Source of the DNA: Acidovorax sp. YS12 | GTDB taxonomy: Bacteria; Pseudomonadota; Gammaproteobacteria; Burkholderiales; Burkholderiaceae_C | Reading direction: 5' to 3' | Length of the DNA: 64,000 nucleotides | NCBI GenBank assembly: GCA_021496925.1 | Contig: CP053915.1 | Coordinates: 2,743,001 to 2,807,000, forward strand | Part shown: in pieces, positions 9,036-17,870 of the stretch | Layout of the letters: every line of letters starts with the position of its first letter | Position numbering within the stretch: the first letter of the stretch is position 1 | Notes under the pieces: model-generated | The model's input: the letters and a program-made list of their open reading frames with translations, nothing else | Told to the model about the DNA's origin: nothing | Database searches by the model: none | Translations under genes and position numbers: made by a program

Positions 9036-9070
9036 GTTCAATATATGAATACACATCTCAATAAATGAGA
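9036..9070. promoter_or_regulatory. tandem AT-rich dyads upstream of mhpF, possible IclR operator
   Basis: Two short inverted repeats of the same design stand about 20 bases apart: TTCA-N5-TGAA at 9037-9049 and TCTCA-N5-TGAGA at 9056-9070, both with AT-rich centres. They lie 69-102 bases upstream of the mhpF start in an AT-rich stretch unlike the rest of the region. Position and symmetry fit binding of a dimeric regulator such as the IclR protein of this operon. That assignment is an inference. Confidence 0.45.
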
Positions 9071-9084
9071 AATAAACACCATAG

Positions 9085-9124
9085 GCAAAAAAACCGCCAA
9101 CGCTTGACCGGCAAGCGTTGGCGG
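9085..9124 (-). terminator. rho-independent terminator (minus-strand sense)
   Basis: A perfect 13-bp stem (9094-9106 with 9112-9124) with a 5-base loop is followed, in minus-strand sense, by a run of seven T. It would stop transcription entering from the IS region on the right and so insulate the mhpF operon promoter. The stem sequence is a variant of the window's REP-like AAGCG(C/T)TGGC family. Confidence 0.85.
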
Positions 9125-9238
9125 CTTCTGCGTCGAAAGCGCCTGGGTACAGCCTCTGCGGCGAGGACGATGCAAAACGCGTGGATGAATCCAGCGTACC
9201 GGCTTCTCTTACATAGTCCGTCCTGAACAATTCCGTTC

Positions 9239-10093
9239 TCAGCCGCAAGCGGGACGGCGATCACCGGATGCGGGGATCAGTGCAACGCTGACCGCCCGCA
9301 TCGACAGCCCGAATCGGGCGCAACAAAGCAGCAGCGCGGCCAGGATCAGGCGCAGGTCGCGCCCAGCGCCGCACATCACTGCATGCAGCGCATCGCCCAG
9401 CGCGCCCTTGAGCGGGTTGCGGGCGAGGCGCCCGTCCATCTTCATGTGCCCGATGGCCGGCTCGATGGCACTGCGCCTCTTGATCATGGCCTTGAGCGTT
9501 CGGGTGACGCCTCGCTTCTGGCCTGACATCAGGATGCGCACGCCTTCGATTGCCACGCCCCGGTAGCCCTTGTCCACGATGGCCGTGGCCGCCAGCCTGT
9601 CCGTGCCGGTGAGGATGCCCACCGTCTCGGCCAGGGTGTGGCCGTCGTAGGGGTTGCCCGGCATGGAGCGCATGCCCACCACCAGACCTTCCTTCAACGT
9701 AGTGGCGATGCTGACCTTCACGCCGAACTCGTACGGGGTCCTGGCCTTGCCTTTGCTGATGCATTCGACCTCGGGCGCGTGCAACGCGTACAGCTTGTTC
9801 TTGTCCTTCGTGCGCTGCGCCAGTATGCGGCCAGTGCGCTGCAGCAGATCCTGCACCTTGGCCCTGGCCGCCTCGGGCAGCACGTGCAGTTGGCGAGCCA
9901 CCTCGCGGTGCACGCGGCCCACGCGGGTGCGCAGCGTGCGCACGGCCCGGCGCATGCGCTTGTACTGCTTGGCGTGCGCGTAGCGCCCGATCTGTGCGGC
10001 CAAGCGTACCAGCGGGTGGCGCATGTTGATCTGCTCGTCCTGGCGCGCGCGGAACAACTCGCCGGTCTGGGGCTGGGGAGGCTTTGAGCGCAT
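9239..10093 (-). pseudogene. IS5-family transposase remnant with internal deletion
   Basis: The open frame encodes a transposase of an IS5-family group different from the intact elements nearby. It begins with a typical N-terminus (MRSKPPQPQTGELFRAR...INMRHPLVRLA) and then jumps directly to the C-terminal half (YAHAKQYKRMRR..., then the LYALHAPEVECISKGKA, GNPYDGHTL and KRRSAIEPAIGHMK motifs). From family memory, roughly 150 residues that carry the first catalytic Asp are missing, in frame. At 284 residues it is therefore inactive. The intact IS copy lies only 20 bases upstream of its start. Confidence 0.75.
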
Positions 10094-10113
10094 CGGATTG
10101 CTCGGAGATATTT

Positions 10114-11395
10114 GGGAACCTCTCACAACCCCATGATTGACGGATCCGAATAGGCACAATTGGACGCCAGCCGTTTTGAATGCGCGATGAGGCCTTACGG
10201 CGGTCTGCACCTCGTGCATTGAGGGGCCTTGCAGCCCCGATGGCTCAGGCTTTCGCCGTTTGCAGGCGCACCTGTGCCTTGGTGGTCGCCGGTTTGAAGA
10301 ACGCATCCACGCCTCGCTCAAGGAACGAGGCCAGGCGCTTCATGTTGTAGCAGGCAGCCATCATCGTCATCGCCACCGTGGCCCGCGCCTGCCCGATCGT
10401 GCGCACGAACTTGCCGCCCATGTGCCGGATGCCGGCAAACGCATGTTCGACCCGGGCACGCTTGCTGGCAATGCGCTGGTTGCGCCGCTTCTGGCACTCG
10501 CTCAGGGGCTGGCCCGGCTGGGCCCTGCGCTGCATCGCATCCACGAATCCCAGCACTTGCAGCATCTGGCGCCTTTGGCGGCTCGGGTAGGCCTTGTCCG
10601 CATGCACTGCCCGCCCGGTGTTGTGCATGTCCAGCACCTCGTCGAAGTGGTGTCCGTCGTGCTCGCTGGCCGTGCCCGTGGCGATGCGGCGGATGAAGCC
10701 GTGCTTGAGGTCCACGCTCACGCTGAGCTTGTAGCCGAAGTAGCTCTTGCCGTGCTTCTTCGTGTGCGTGGCATCCACATCCCTTTGCCGGCGCTCGGCC
10801 TCGCTCCAATCGGGCGTTCTGCCTTCGGCCAGGGCCTCGCGCTCCGGCCTGTCCAGGCGCTGGCGCGGCGCGGGCACCAGCGTCGCATCGATGGCTTGTC
10901 CGCCCCGGGCCATGTAGCCATGGCGGTGCAGTTGCGCATCCACTCCCTGGAACAGCACCGTGGCCCCATCCACGCCCAGCCGCTCGCCGAAGCGCCAGAT
11001 CGTGTTGCGGTCCGGCACGTTCATCGCATCCTGCAGCAGGCAAAAGCGCTGGTAGCTCGCCCGATCCAGCAACTGGTACTCCATCTGCTCATCGGACAGG
11101 TTGTACAGCCGCTTCAAGACCAGGATGCGCACCATCACCTCGGTGGGATAGGCCGGCCGGCCACCCCGGCGGCCATCGCCACGCTCGATCAAGGCATCCA
11201 CCAGCCCGGCCAGGGCTCCGAAGTCGATGTGCCGCGCGATCACCTGCAGCGGATCGCCCACCTCGTCCCTCTTGTGCTGGCGCGAGGCCTCGGCGAACAG
11301 GTCAAACTTCAGCGCGCTGCGGGGTGTGATCATGGCAAGGGGCGGGTCAGGCTTCTCGGGTCAGGAAGAGAGCGGATGGGTTTTGAGAGGTTCCC
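10114..11395 (-). mobile_element. IS5-family insertion sequence, copy 1 (1282 bp)
   Basis: Complete element with terminal inverted repeats (left end GGGAACCTCTCACAACCC, right end the complement of GGGAACCTCTCAAAACCC) enclosing one transposase gene. A second copy of identical length lies at 23777-25058 in the same orientation, and the matching ends define the borders. The flanks here (...GATATTT and AATTGC...) show no target duplication. That suggests a deletion or recombination next to this copy after insertion, unlike copy 2, which has a clean 4-bp duplication. Confidence 0.9.
10245..11333 (-). CDS. IS5-family transposase, copy 1
   Basis: DDE transposase of 362 residues, apparently intact. 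The three acidic catalytic positions can be placed at QAIDATLVPAP (first Asp), VHADKAYPSR (second Asp) and RARVEHAFAGIRH (Glu, within the Y/R-E-K-type signature). The N-terminal region has the DUF772-like RILVLKRLYNLSDEQMEYQLLDRASYQRFC helix bundle. It differs from copy 2 at a handful of residues (for example RRGG versus KGG and KRLYNLSD versus KQLYNLSH), so the two copies are recent but not identical. Confidence 0.92.
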   Translation of the reverse strand: MITPRSALKFDLFAEASRQHKRDEVGDPLQVIARHIDFGALAGLVDALIERGDGRRGGRPAYPTEVMVRILVLKRLYNLSDEQMEYQLLDRASYQRFCLLQDAMNVPDRNTIWRFGERLGVDGATVLFQGVDAQLHRHGYMARGGQAIDATLVPAPRQRLDRPEREALAEGRTPDWSEAERRQRDVDATHTKKHGKSYFGYKLSVSVDLKHGFIRRIATGTASEHDGHHFDEVLDMHNTGRAVHADKAYPSRQRRQMLQVLGFVDAMQRRAQPGQPLSECQKRRNQRIASKRARVEHAFAGIRHMGGKFVRTIGQARATVAMTMMAACYNMKRLASFLERGVDAFFKPATTKAQVRLQTAKA

Positions 11396-11633
11396 AATTG
11401 CAAGAAAACAGGGACTGGCAAAACCATACCTTGCAAATACTGCGCCCTTTAATCAGAAAAACTACGAGTCAGATCAACGGTTTGCAGTTTTTTCAGGGCG
11501 GACTATTTACCACAAATCGCTGGGCTGTAAAAACCATCAGAACAAACAAATCGCATCAAAAGTAAAAAACAAGGCACCCAATTCGCAATTTTTTGTAAAA
11601 ACAATTTGCATCTGAAAACGCCGCCGCCGGCTT

Positions 11634-11662
11634 TTGACAAGCAATTTTTTTTCATCAAGAAT
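11634..11662 (+). promoter_or_regulatory. sigma-70-type promoter for the large exported protein gene
   Basis: TTGACA (11634-11639) is a perfect -35 box. It is followed after 17 bases by AAGAAT (11657-11662), which matches the -10 consensus at 4 of 6 positions. The predicted transcript starts about 20 bases before the ATG at 11691. The whole 295-base stretch 11396-11690 is AT-rich compared with its surroundings and holds no other gene. Confidence 0.5.
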
Positions 11663-11690
11663 CGCTCGCAAATAATTGCAATCACAAGCC

Positions 11691-14600
11691 ATGACGCATA
11701 GAAAAAAGCACGCAAACATGTGCAAATGGGGTGGGAGGATTTCGCAACTGCTGTCATCAGCGTTGCTTTTTTTATTGCTGGGCATGCAATTTCTATTGCC
11801 TGCCCATGCCGGCAACTCAGAAACCGCGAGAGGAGTCGCCTGGCTTCAAGGACAGGTATCCGCCAGCGGCGCTGTGGTAACGCGCTCGCGTTTCGCGACA
11901 TCGGCCCAATCGCAATGCGAAGCGGCACAAACACTGCTTGGCCTTGCAGGCAACAATATGCAGGTCGCGGCCATCATTCATGCGATGCCCGAGACAGGGG
12001 ATGACGTTCCCACCGAATCCCTCGCCTGCAAGGCCGCACTGCAGCGCCAGCAAGGCAGCGCTCCCGGAGCGGCACTTGCCACACGCTATATTGCCGACAA
12101 GGGTTTCGCCACATATGCCGACGAATGGGTTCCTGGCGTGATCGACACCGCCTGGGGTTTCATCGCGACCGAGAATCCATCCGCCATCCAGCGCAAGGGC
12201 ACGCTTGAATGGCTGGCGTCCAAACAGGCCGCAGGCTTCTTCAAGGTCGGGGGCCATTCCAATATCTACGCCACCGCCATCGTTTTGCGCGCCTTGAACG
12301 CCGATGCGCTCAAAAGCGCCACCACCCTGGCACTGGCAAGACCCGCAGCCCAGGCACTGCTCGGCAAACAGAAAGTGGCGGGGAACTGGGCGGACAGCCC
12401 CATGCTCACCGCATTGGCATTCGAAGCGGTACATCCCTACACCGCCGCGCTGCCGCAATTGGGGCCTGCAGTCGAGGCCTTTCTGCTCGCACAGCAAAAA
12501 CCGAATGGCTCCTGGAACGATGACCCCTACACCACCGCTCTGGCCCTGCGGGCCTTGGCGCTCGTCGGCGTGAAGCCCACGGATCCGGAACAGCAGGCCA
12601 ACTCCGCCATCGTCAAAGGCACGGTTTACGACGAAGCCACGAATTCGCCATTGGCGGGCGCCTCGATCGCCGCGCTCTCCTCGTCCGGCGGAACGCCAGT
12701 CGTGGCGCAGTCCGATGCCAACGGCCACTACACGCTGCAGATTTCACCGGCGGGGCAACTCGTCATTTCCGTCACGAAAGACGGCTACAGCCTGGTGACG
12801 GCCCATGCATACGTCCCGCCGCAAGAGACGCTATTGTTCTCACCATCGCTGGCGGCAGTCATTGGCAGCGCACCGGGAGGCGGCGCCACACCCACCACCG
12901 CCGCACTGTCCGGCAGCGTGACCCAGGCATCCGACGGGCAGCCGCTGGCCGCCGTCCTGATCACCGCGCGCGACAGCAGCACCGGCACGACCTACTCTGC
13001 CACCACGGATGCCTTGGGCGCCTTCAGCATCACGGGCATCCCCCCCGGCACGCTGGTCGTTTCCGCTGAAAAAACCGGCTGGCAAACCATCTCGGCATCC
13101 GCCACGCTGCAGGCCAACACCACCGGCCTGTTCTCCCCGGCGCTGCAGTTGTCCTCCGCCGCAGGCGCCAGCCCGGTTCCCATCGAAGGCAAGGTGATCG
13201 ACGCCCAGAGCAAGTCCCCCCTGGAAAGCGTCAAGGTCCGCATCAAGAGCCCGGCGGGCACGATCGACGTCTCCACCGATGCCAACGGCTTCTTCTCCGC
13301 CACCACATCGCCGGGTGAAGTTCTCGTCAGCTACAGCAAGGACGGGTACGGCCCAGCCACCCAGTCCGCCTTCGTCACGGCCGGTGCACGCATCGACGCC
13401 GGCGTGGTGGAGCTTGCCGCGGCCACACTCATCAGCACGCTGCACGGCCGCGTGCTCGACACCGCCGGCGCGCCGATCGCGTCGGCCACGGTCACCATTG
13501 GAGCGCTGAGCGCCACCACGGGCGCAGCGGGCGCCTACGTGCTCGACGGACTTTCCGGCACCCAATGGTCGGTGGAAGTCGCGGCGGCAGGCTATGCAAC
13601 GCGCACGTTCGAGCTGCGCATCAGCGCGCCTGGCGCCATTGCCCAGGACTTCGTGCTTCCGTCATCCGCCGGCGAGGCCTATCTCGACCTCTCGAACCTG
13701 ACCGCAAGCCCCTGGTCCGCCACGATCAACCAGGTCATCCAGGCCAGCCTGCGCATCGGCAACACCTCCGCCCTGCCCATGACCAGCAGCGTTGCCATGG
13801 AAGTGCAGGCCAGCAGCGGCGCCGTGGTGGCGACGCTACCCGTACTCGACGCCACCGGCATTCCCCACGGGGACGTCACCCTGCAACCCGGCGAGAGCAT
13901 CGACGTGGCATTCCGCTGGAACACCACCACCAACGCGGCGGGCAGCTACAGCCTGATCGCCAAGCTCATCGAGCCCGGCTCGCGCAGCAAGGACAACCCG
14001 ACCGGCAACGTCACCGGCAGCTTGCGCACGGCCGTTGCGCTTACCGAAACGGCGCTGTTCGCCGGCGCCGTCAACGCCGACCCGCCCGTGGTGCAAAGCG
14101 GCGCCAACACGCCCGTGCGCTTCAGCGCCATTCTCAAGAACACCGGCAACGTCCCATTGCCCGCAGGCGCCTACACCCTCAAGGTCTCCAACGCCACCAG
14201 CAACGCACTGGCGCACCAAGCCGCCGTCCAAGTGCCCGCCATCGCGCTCGACGGCTACCAGGAGGTCGATTTCGGCACATGGACGCCCACCAAGGCCGCG
14301 AGCCTGAAAGTGGAAGTCGTCGCGGGCCATGCGCCAGGGGCCGCCATCCAGACCACGCTGTACGTCGGCGACCTCGCCAAGGCGGACTTCACGGTGGATA
14401 AAACCATCGTCCCCCCGGGCGACCAGACCGCCAAGGGCAAGATCCGCATCACCGGGCTCGACATGGCGTCCGGCAGCAGCACCGACTCGTTCGCGCCGCT
14501 CATACGCGACGCCGTGACCAAGGCCGTGCGCTACGGCGACGACTACGCCTACGCCCACCACGTGGCCGACCTCAAATGCTTTGCCTGCCACGTGCAAACG

Positions 14601-17600
14601 CAGTCCCTCGTGGGTGGCGAGCGAAACCTGCGCTTCGTCCAGCCCCTGGACTGGAACAAGCGCACCGAACTGCTCAACGCCACGCTGCAGGCCATGGACC
14701 AGAACGGCGTGGTGCAAAGCTCCACCGGCCCGCAGACCAACACCATGCTCGGCCTCTGGGCCACCAAGGAATGGCACAACCCGCAGGAAGTCGCGTCGAG
14801 CAACCGCAAGCTGGCCGAGGCCCTGATGAACTTCGCCAGCAATGGCCGCTGGAACACCGACTACACCGGCTACTGGTGGGGCAGCACCGGCCAGTCCACG
14901 GGCATCAACGTCACCACCCTGGTGGACTACGCCCGCCAGGCCAGAAAACACGGCGCGGGCACCGTCAAGACCGTCGCTGCGCAAAGCTTCGCCGACCTCG
15001 CGCCCACGGGCGAGAAGCGCCTCGCCGCCCTGGATGACGGCACGCTGTACGTGGCCGACAAGACGAACGGCACGCTCCACGCCATCGCTCCCGGTGCGGC
15101 CAGCGCCGTCAAGCTGGCCAGCATGGCGAGCCTGCAAAACGTGCGCGCCATTTCCAGCAACCGCCTGCTCGTGGCCACGCTGGGCGGCGTCTTCCTGCAC
15201 GACCTCGCCACGGGCACGCAAACCCTGCTCAACGCCCAGCCCAGCACCGACGCACTGGAACTGGCCGACGGCACCTTCCTCGTACGCCCCAACTACCAGG
15301 CCAAAGTGCTGGCGGTCACCGCGCAAGGCGTGGCCAGCGATTTCATCAACAACGCCGCCATCGGCACCTCGGGCGGCCAGCTCGAACAGCAGGCCGATGG
15401 CGCCCTGCTCGTCACCAACCCCGGGCTCAAGCGCATCCTGCGCTTCGAGCGCAACGGCACCCTGCGCGACACCCCGGCCGCCTACACGGCCGGCACGCCG
15501 CTACAGCTGACCCGCTACGGCAGCCAGGGCTACCTGCTGAGTACCGACACCGGCCTCTACTGGTACAACGAGAACTGGGTGGTCGAGCGCCTCACCTTCG
15601 GCATGACCCACTCCGCCGTGCGCCTGCCCGACGCCAGCGTCCTGCTCAGCGACAGCGGCGCCATCCGGCGCATGGCGTTCACCCCGGCCGACGCTGCGGC
15701 CCTCGCCACGCGCATCGACAACACCCTGGCGCAGTCCGCCACCCTGCTGGCCAGCGGCACCATCTTCAACGCCAGCAACAACATGGACGTGGCCTACCGC
15801 ATGCAGGCCCTGGCCAAGCTGCGCGAGCACTACCAGGGCACCGCGCGCGCCCAGGAGTTCGACACCCTCATCGACACCCTGGCCCAGACCCTGTGGGCAC
15901 GCCAGCGCAGCGACGGCGGCTGGGAAGTGCAAAACGGCTGGTACAACCGCAGCGACCCGGTGGTGACCGCCATCGTCGGCGTGGCGCTGGACGCCACCAA
16001 CCCCTCGCGCAACGACAAACGCCTGCGCGACGCCATCCAGTACATCCTGACCACCCAGCGGCCCGACGGCACCTGGCTCAGCACCAATAACCTCGGCGGC
16101 GCGCTGCTGTCGTCCACCTGGATCGAAATCTGGCTGCCCACCATGCTCGACCGCATGGGTGCGCTCGACGCCGACCTCTCCGTCACCTTCGCGCCCGACG
16201 TGCTGCCCTCGGCCTTCTCGTACCCGCCCGCCCAGGCGCAGCCCCTGGCCGACGGCAGCACCCGCTACACGTGGTCATTCACCGGGGTGACGCAGGAGGG
16301 ACGCGAACTCACTTTCGACCTGGCCCTGCAAGGCATGGGCCTGCAGGAAGTGCGCCCCGCCGCCGTGCAGGCCGAGCTGGTGTTCCAGAACAGCTTCGTC
16401 GCGGGCGAAGTGGTCAGCCCCCTGGTGGTGCCGCGCATCGCCGCCGACGCCCACACCACCATCGCGGCCCAGACCGACAAGCCCATCTATCAAGACCAGG
16501 ACACGGCCGAGTTCCTCGCCCCCGTGACCAACGCCGGCGTGGGCGCGATCGACGCGCAAGTGCGCCTGACCGTGCTCGACGCCGACGGCGCCACCGTGGC
16601 CGCGCTGCCCCTGCCCGCCCCCTTTGCCCTGCCCGCTGGCGCCACGCAGGCCGCCAGCAGCCCCTGGAACGTGGCAGGCGTGTTCGCGGGCGAATACGTG
16701 CTGCGCGCTGAACTGCTGGCCCCCGACGGCGCCGTCTATGGCAGCGCCGAAGCCCCCTTCCAGGTGGTGGGCGGCAGCAGCCAGGGCAACGCCACGCGCA
16801 TCACCACCAGCCGGGGCGAATACCTGCGCAGCGAAGCCGTCCACGTCACGTCGCGGGCGGGCAACACTTCGTCCATTGCAGTGCAAAGCGACCTGCGCGC
16901 CCAAACCACCATCACCGCCGTGGCCACCCCGGGCACGCCCAGCTTCACGCGCACCGAAACCATCGCGCAGTTGCTGCCCGCCAACGTGCGCGAATACGGC
17001 TACACCCTGCCCGCAGGCAGCCTGGCGGCGGGCACCTACCAGGCGCAGCTGCAGCTTTTGGACGGCGCGGGCCAGTTGCTCTCCGAAAGCATGGCCAGCT
17101 TCCAGGTTCGCGCGGCCCGCAGCGCCTGCGTGCCCGGCCTGCAAGGCACGCTGCACGCCTCGCCCGGCAGTGCCGCCCGGGGCGCCACCGTGCAACTGCA
17201 CCTAGCCCTGGACAACCCCGCCGCACAGGCCCTGAACGCCGCCACCGTCACGCTGCGCCTGGTGGATCCCGACAGCGGCACCGTGCTGCACCAGGACGCG
17301 CACCAGGGCGTGGCCATCGCCGCATCGGGGCAATGGAGCCAGGACTACCCGGTGGCGCTGGCGCAGGACTTCCCGGCACGCGTGCTGGCCATCGCCAGCG
17401 TGGACACCGGGGCCTGTGAAGACACCCTGGCCACCACCCACATCAGCGTCACGCAAAGCCCGGCCCCTGACCCGGATCCAGGCCCCGGTCCCGGGCCGGG
17501 TTCTGGCCCGGGCTCGGGTCCGGGCTCGGGCCCATCCACCGGCCCAGGCGGCTCCGTCACACCAACCGCCATTCCCGTGGGCGGCGCCTGGTTCGCCCCG

Positions 17601-17723
17601 CTGCTCGGCGCCGCCCTGGCCCTGGCCGCCACGCTGCGTGCAGGCCGTCGGCGCAAGCGCCAGGCCCATGCACACCCCGGGCCTGGCACGCCCGCTCCGG
17701 CACGCGGAAGCGGGCCCGGGTGA
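11691..17723 (+). CDS. giant exported protein with toroid repeats, CarboxypepD-reg-like domains and a CxxCH motif
   Basis: A 2010-residue exported protein of unknown function. A signal peptide ends near PAHA|GNS (about residue 42). Residues about 45-310 contain prenyltransferase/squalene-cyclase-like alpha-toroid repeats (for example LAQQKPNGSWNDDPYTTALALRAL). Next come four carboxypeptidase-regulatory-like beta-sandwich repeats (about 310-650) and CARDB-like adhesion modules (about 660-930). A single CFACH motif (Cys963, Cys966, His967) follows, then more toroid-like helices, a beta-propeller-like stretch (about 1090-1310), another toroid block (QRSDGGWEV..., QRPDGTWLS) and further beta domains. 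The C-terminus is a Pro/Gly linker, a hydrophobic helix after AIPVGGAWFAPLL and an RRRKR tail, resembling an IPTL/PEP-CTERM sorting signal. A TTG at 11676 is an alternative start. The transglutaminase-like toxin gene follows 147 bases downstream, so the two probably act together at the cell surface; this is inference. Confidence 0.75.
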   Translation: MTHRKKHANMCKWGGRISQLLSSALLFLLLGMQFLLPAHAGNSETARGVAWLQGQVSASGAVVTRSRFATSAQSQCEAAQTLLGLAGNNMQVAAIIHAMPETGDDVPTESLACKAALQRQQGSAPGAALATRYIADKGFATYADEWVPGVIDTAWGFIATENPSAIQRKGTLEWLASKQAAGFFKVGGHSNIYATAIVLRALNADALKSATTLALARPAAQALLGKQKVAGNWADSPMLTALAFEAVHPYTAALPQLGPAVEAFLLAQQKPNGSWNDDPYTTALALRALALVGVKPTDPEQQANSAIVKGTVYDEATNSPLAGASIAALSSSGGTPVVAQSDANGHYTLQISPAGQLVISVTKDGYSLVTAHAYVPPQETLLFSPSLAAVIGSAPGGGATPTTAALSGSVTQASDGQPLAAVLITARDSSTGTTYSATTDALGAFSITGIPPGTLVVSAEKTGWQTISASATLQANTTGLFSPALQLSSAAGASPVPIEGKVIDAQSKSPLESVKVRIKSPAGTIDVSTDANGFFSATTSPGEVLVSYSKDGYGPATQSAFVTAGARIDAGVVELAAATLISTLHGRVLDTAGAPIASATVTIGALSATTGAAGAYVLDGLSGTQWSVEVAAAGYATRTFELRISAPGAIAQDFVLPSSAGEAYLDLSNLTASPWSATINQVIQASLRIGNTSALPMTSSVAMEVQASSGAVVATLPVLDATGIPHGDVTLQPGESIDVAFRWNTTTNAAGSYSLIAKLIEPGSRSKDNPTGNVTGSLRTAVALTETALFAGAVNADPPVVQSGANTPVRFSAILKNTGNVPLPAGAYTLKVSNATSNALAHQAAVQVPAIALDGYQEVDFGTWTPTKAASLKVEVVAGHAPGAAIQTTLYVGDLAKADFTVDKTIVPPGDQTAKGKIRITGLDMASGSSTDSFAPLIRDAVTKAVRYGDDYAYAHHVADLKCFACHVQTQSLVGGERNLRFVQPLDWNKRTELLNATLQAMDQNGVVQSSTGPQTNTMLGLWATKEWHNPQEVASSNRKLAEALMNFASNGRWNTDYTGYWWGSTGQSTGINVTTLVDYARQARKHGAGTVKTVAAQSFADLAPTGEKRLAALDDGTLYVADKTNGTLHAIAPGAASAVKLASMASLQNVRAISSNRLLVATLGGVFLHDLATGTQTLLNAQPSTDALELADGTFLVRPNYQAKVLAVTAQGVASDFINNAAIGTSGGQLEQQADGALLVTNPGLKRILRFERNGTLRDTPAAYTAGTPLQLTRYGSQGYLLSTDTGLYWYNENWVVERLTFGMTHSAVRLPDASVLLSDSGAIRRMAFTPADAAALATRIDNTLAQSATLLASGTIFNASNNMDVAYRMQALAKLREHYQGTARAQEFDTLIDTLAQTLWARQRSDGGWEVQNGWYNRSDPVVTAIVGVALDATNPSRNDKRLRDAIQYILTTQRPDGTWLSTNNLGGALLSSTWIEIWLPTMLDRMGALDADLSVTFAPDVLPSAFSYPPAQAQPLADGSTRYTWSFTGVTQEGRELTFDLALQGMGLQEVRPAAVQAELVFQNSFVAGEVVSPLVVPRIAADAHTTIAAQTDKPIYQDQDTAEFLAPVTNAGVGAIDAQVRLTVLDADGATVAALPLPAPFALPAGATQAASSPWNVAGVFAGEYVLRAELLAPDGAVYGSAEAPFQVVGGSSQGNATRITTSRGEYLRSEAVHVTSRAGNTSSIAVQSDLRAQTTITAVATPGTPSFTRTETIAQLLPANVREYGYTLPAGSLAAGTYQAQLQLLDGAGQLLSESMASFQVRAARSACVPGLQGTLHASPGSAARGATVQLHLALDNPAAQALNAATVTLRLVDPDSGTVLHQDAHQGVAIAASGQWSQDYPVALAQDFPARVLAIASVDTGACEDTLATTHISVTQSPAPDPDPGPGPGPGSGPGSGPGSGPSTGPGGSVTPTAIPVGGAWFAPLLGAALALAATLRAGRRRKRQAHAHPGPGTPAPARGSGPG

Positions 17724-17762
17724 AGGCCCCGGCATGCACACGCGGAGCATGCATCAATTCCA

Positions 17763-17812
17763 ATAAAAACAGCCTCCAGCCCTTTACCAGAAAGCGCTGG
17801 AAGCTATCAAAA
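17763..17812. repeat. REP-like hairpin (AGCGCTGG family)
   Basis: Degenerate inverted repeat CCTCCAGCCCTT...AAAGCGCTGGAAGC in the gap between the giant exported protein and the transglutaminase-like gene. It is one of about ten copies of this hairpin family in the window. Confidence 0.6.
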
Positions 17813-17870
17813 CAAAAGCATCGCCAGCCCCATGACGGCCCTGGCACACAAGAGAGAAGAAAGCACCAAC

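Noticed and set aside
17466..17570. Pro/Gly/Ser-rich repeat as a possible minisatellite
   Set aside because: The GPGSGP-type run at the end of the giant exported protein is a short linker before the membrane anchor and is explained by that role.
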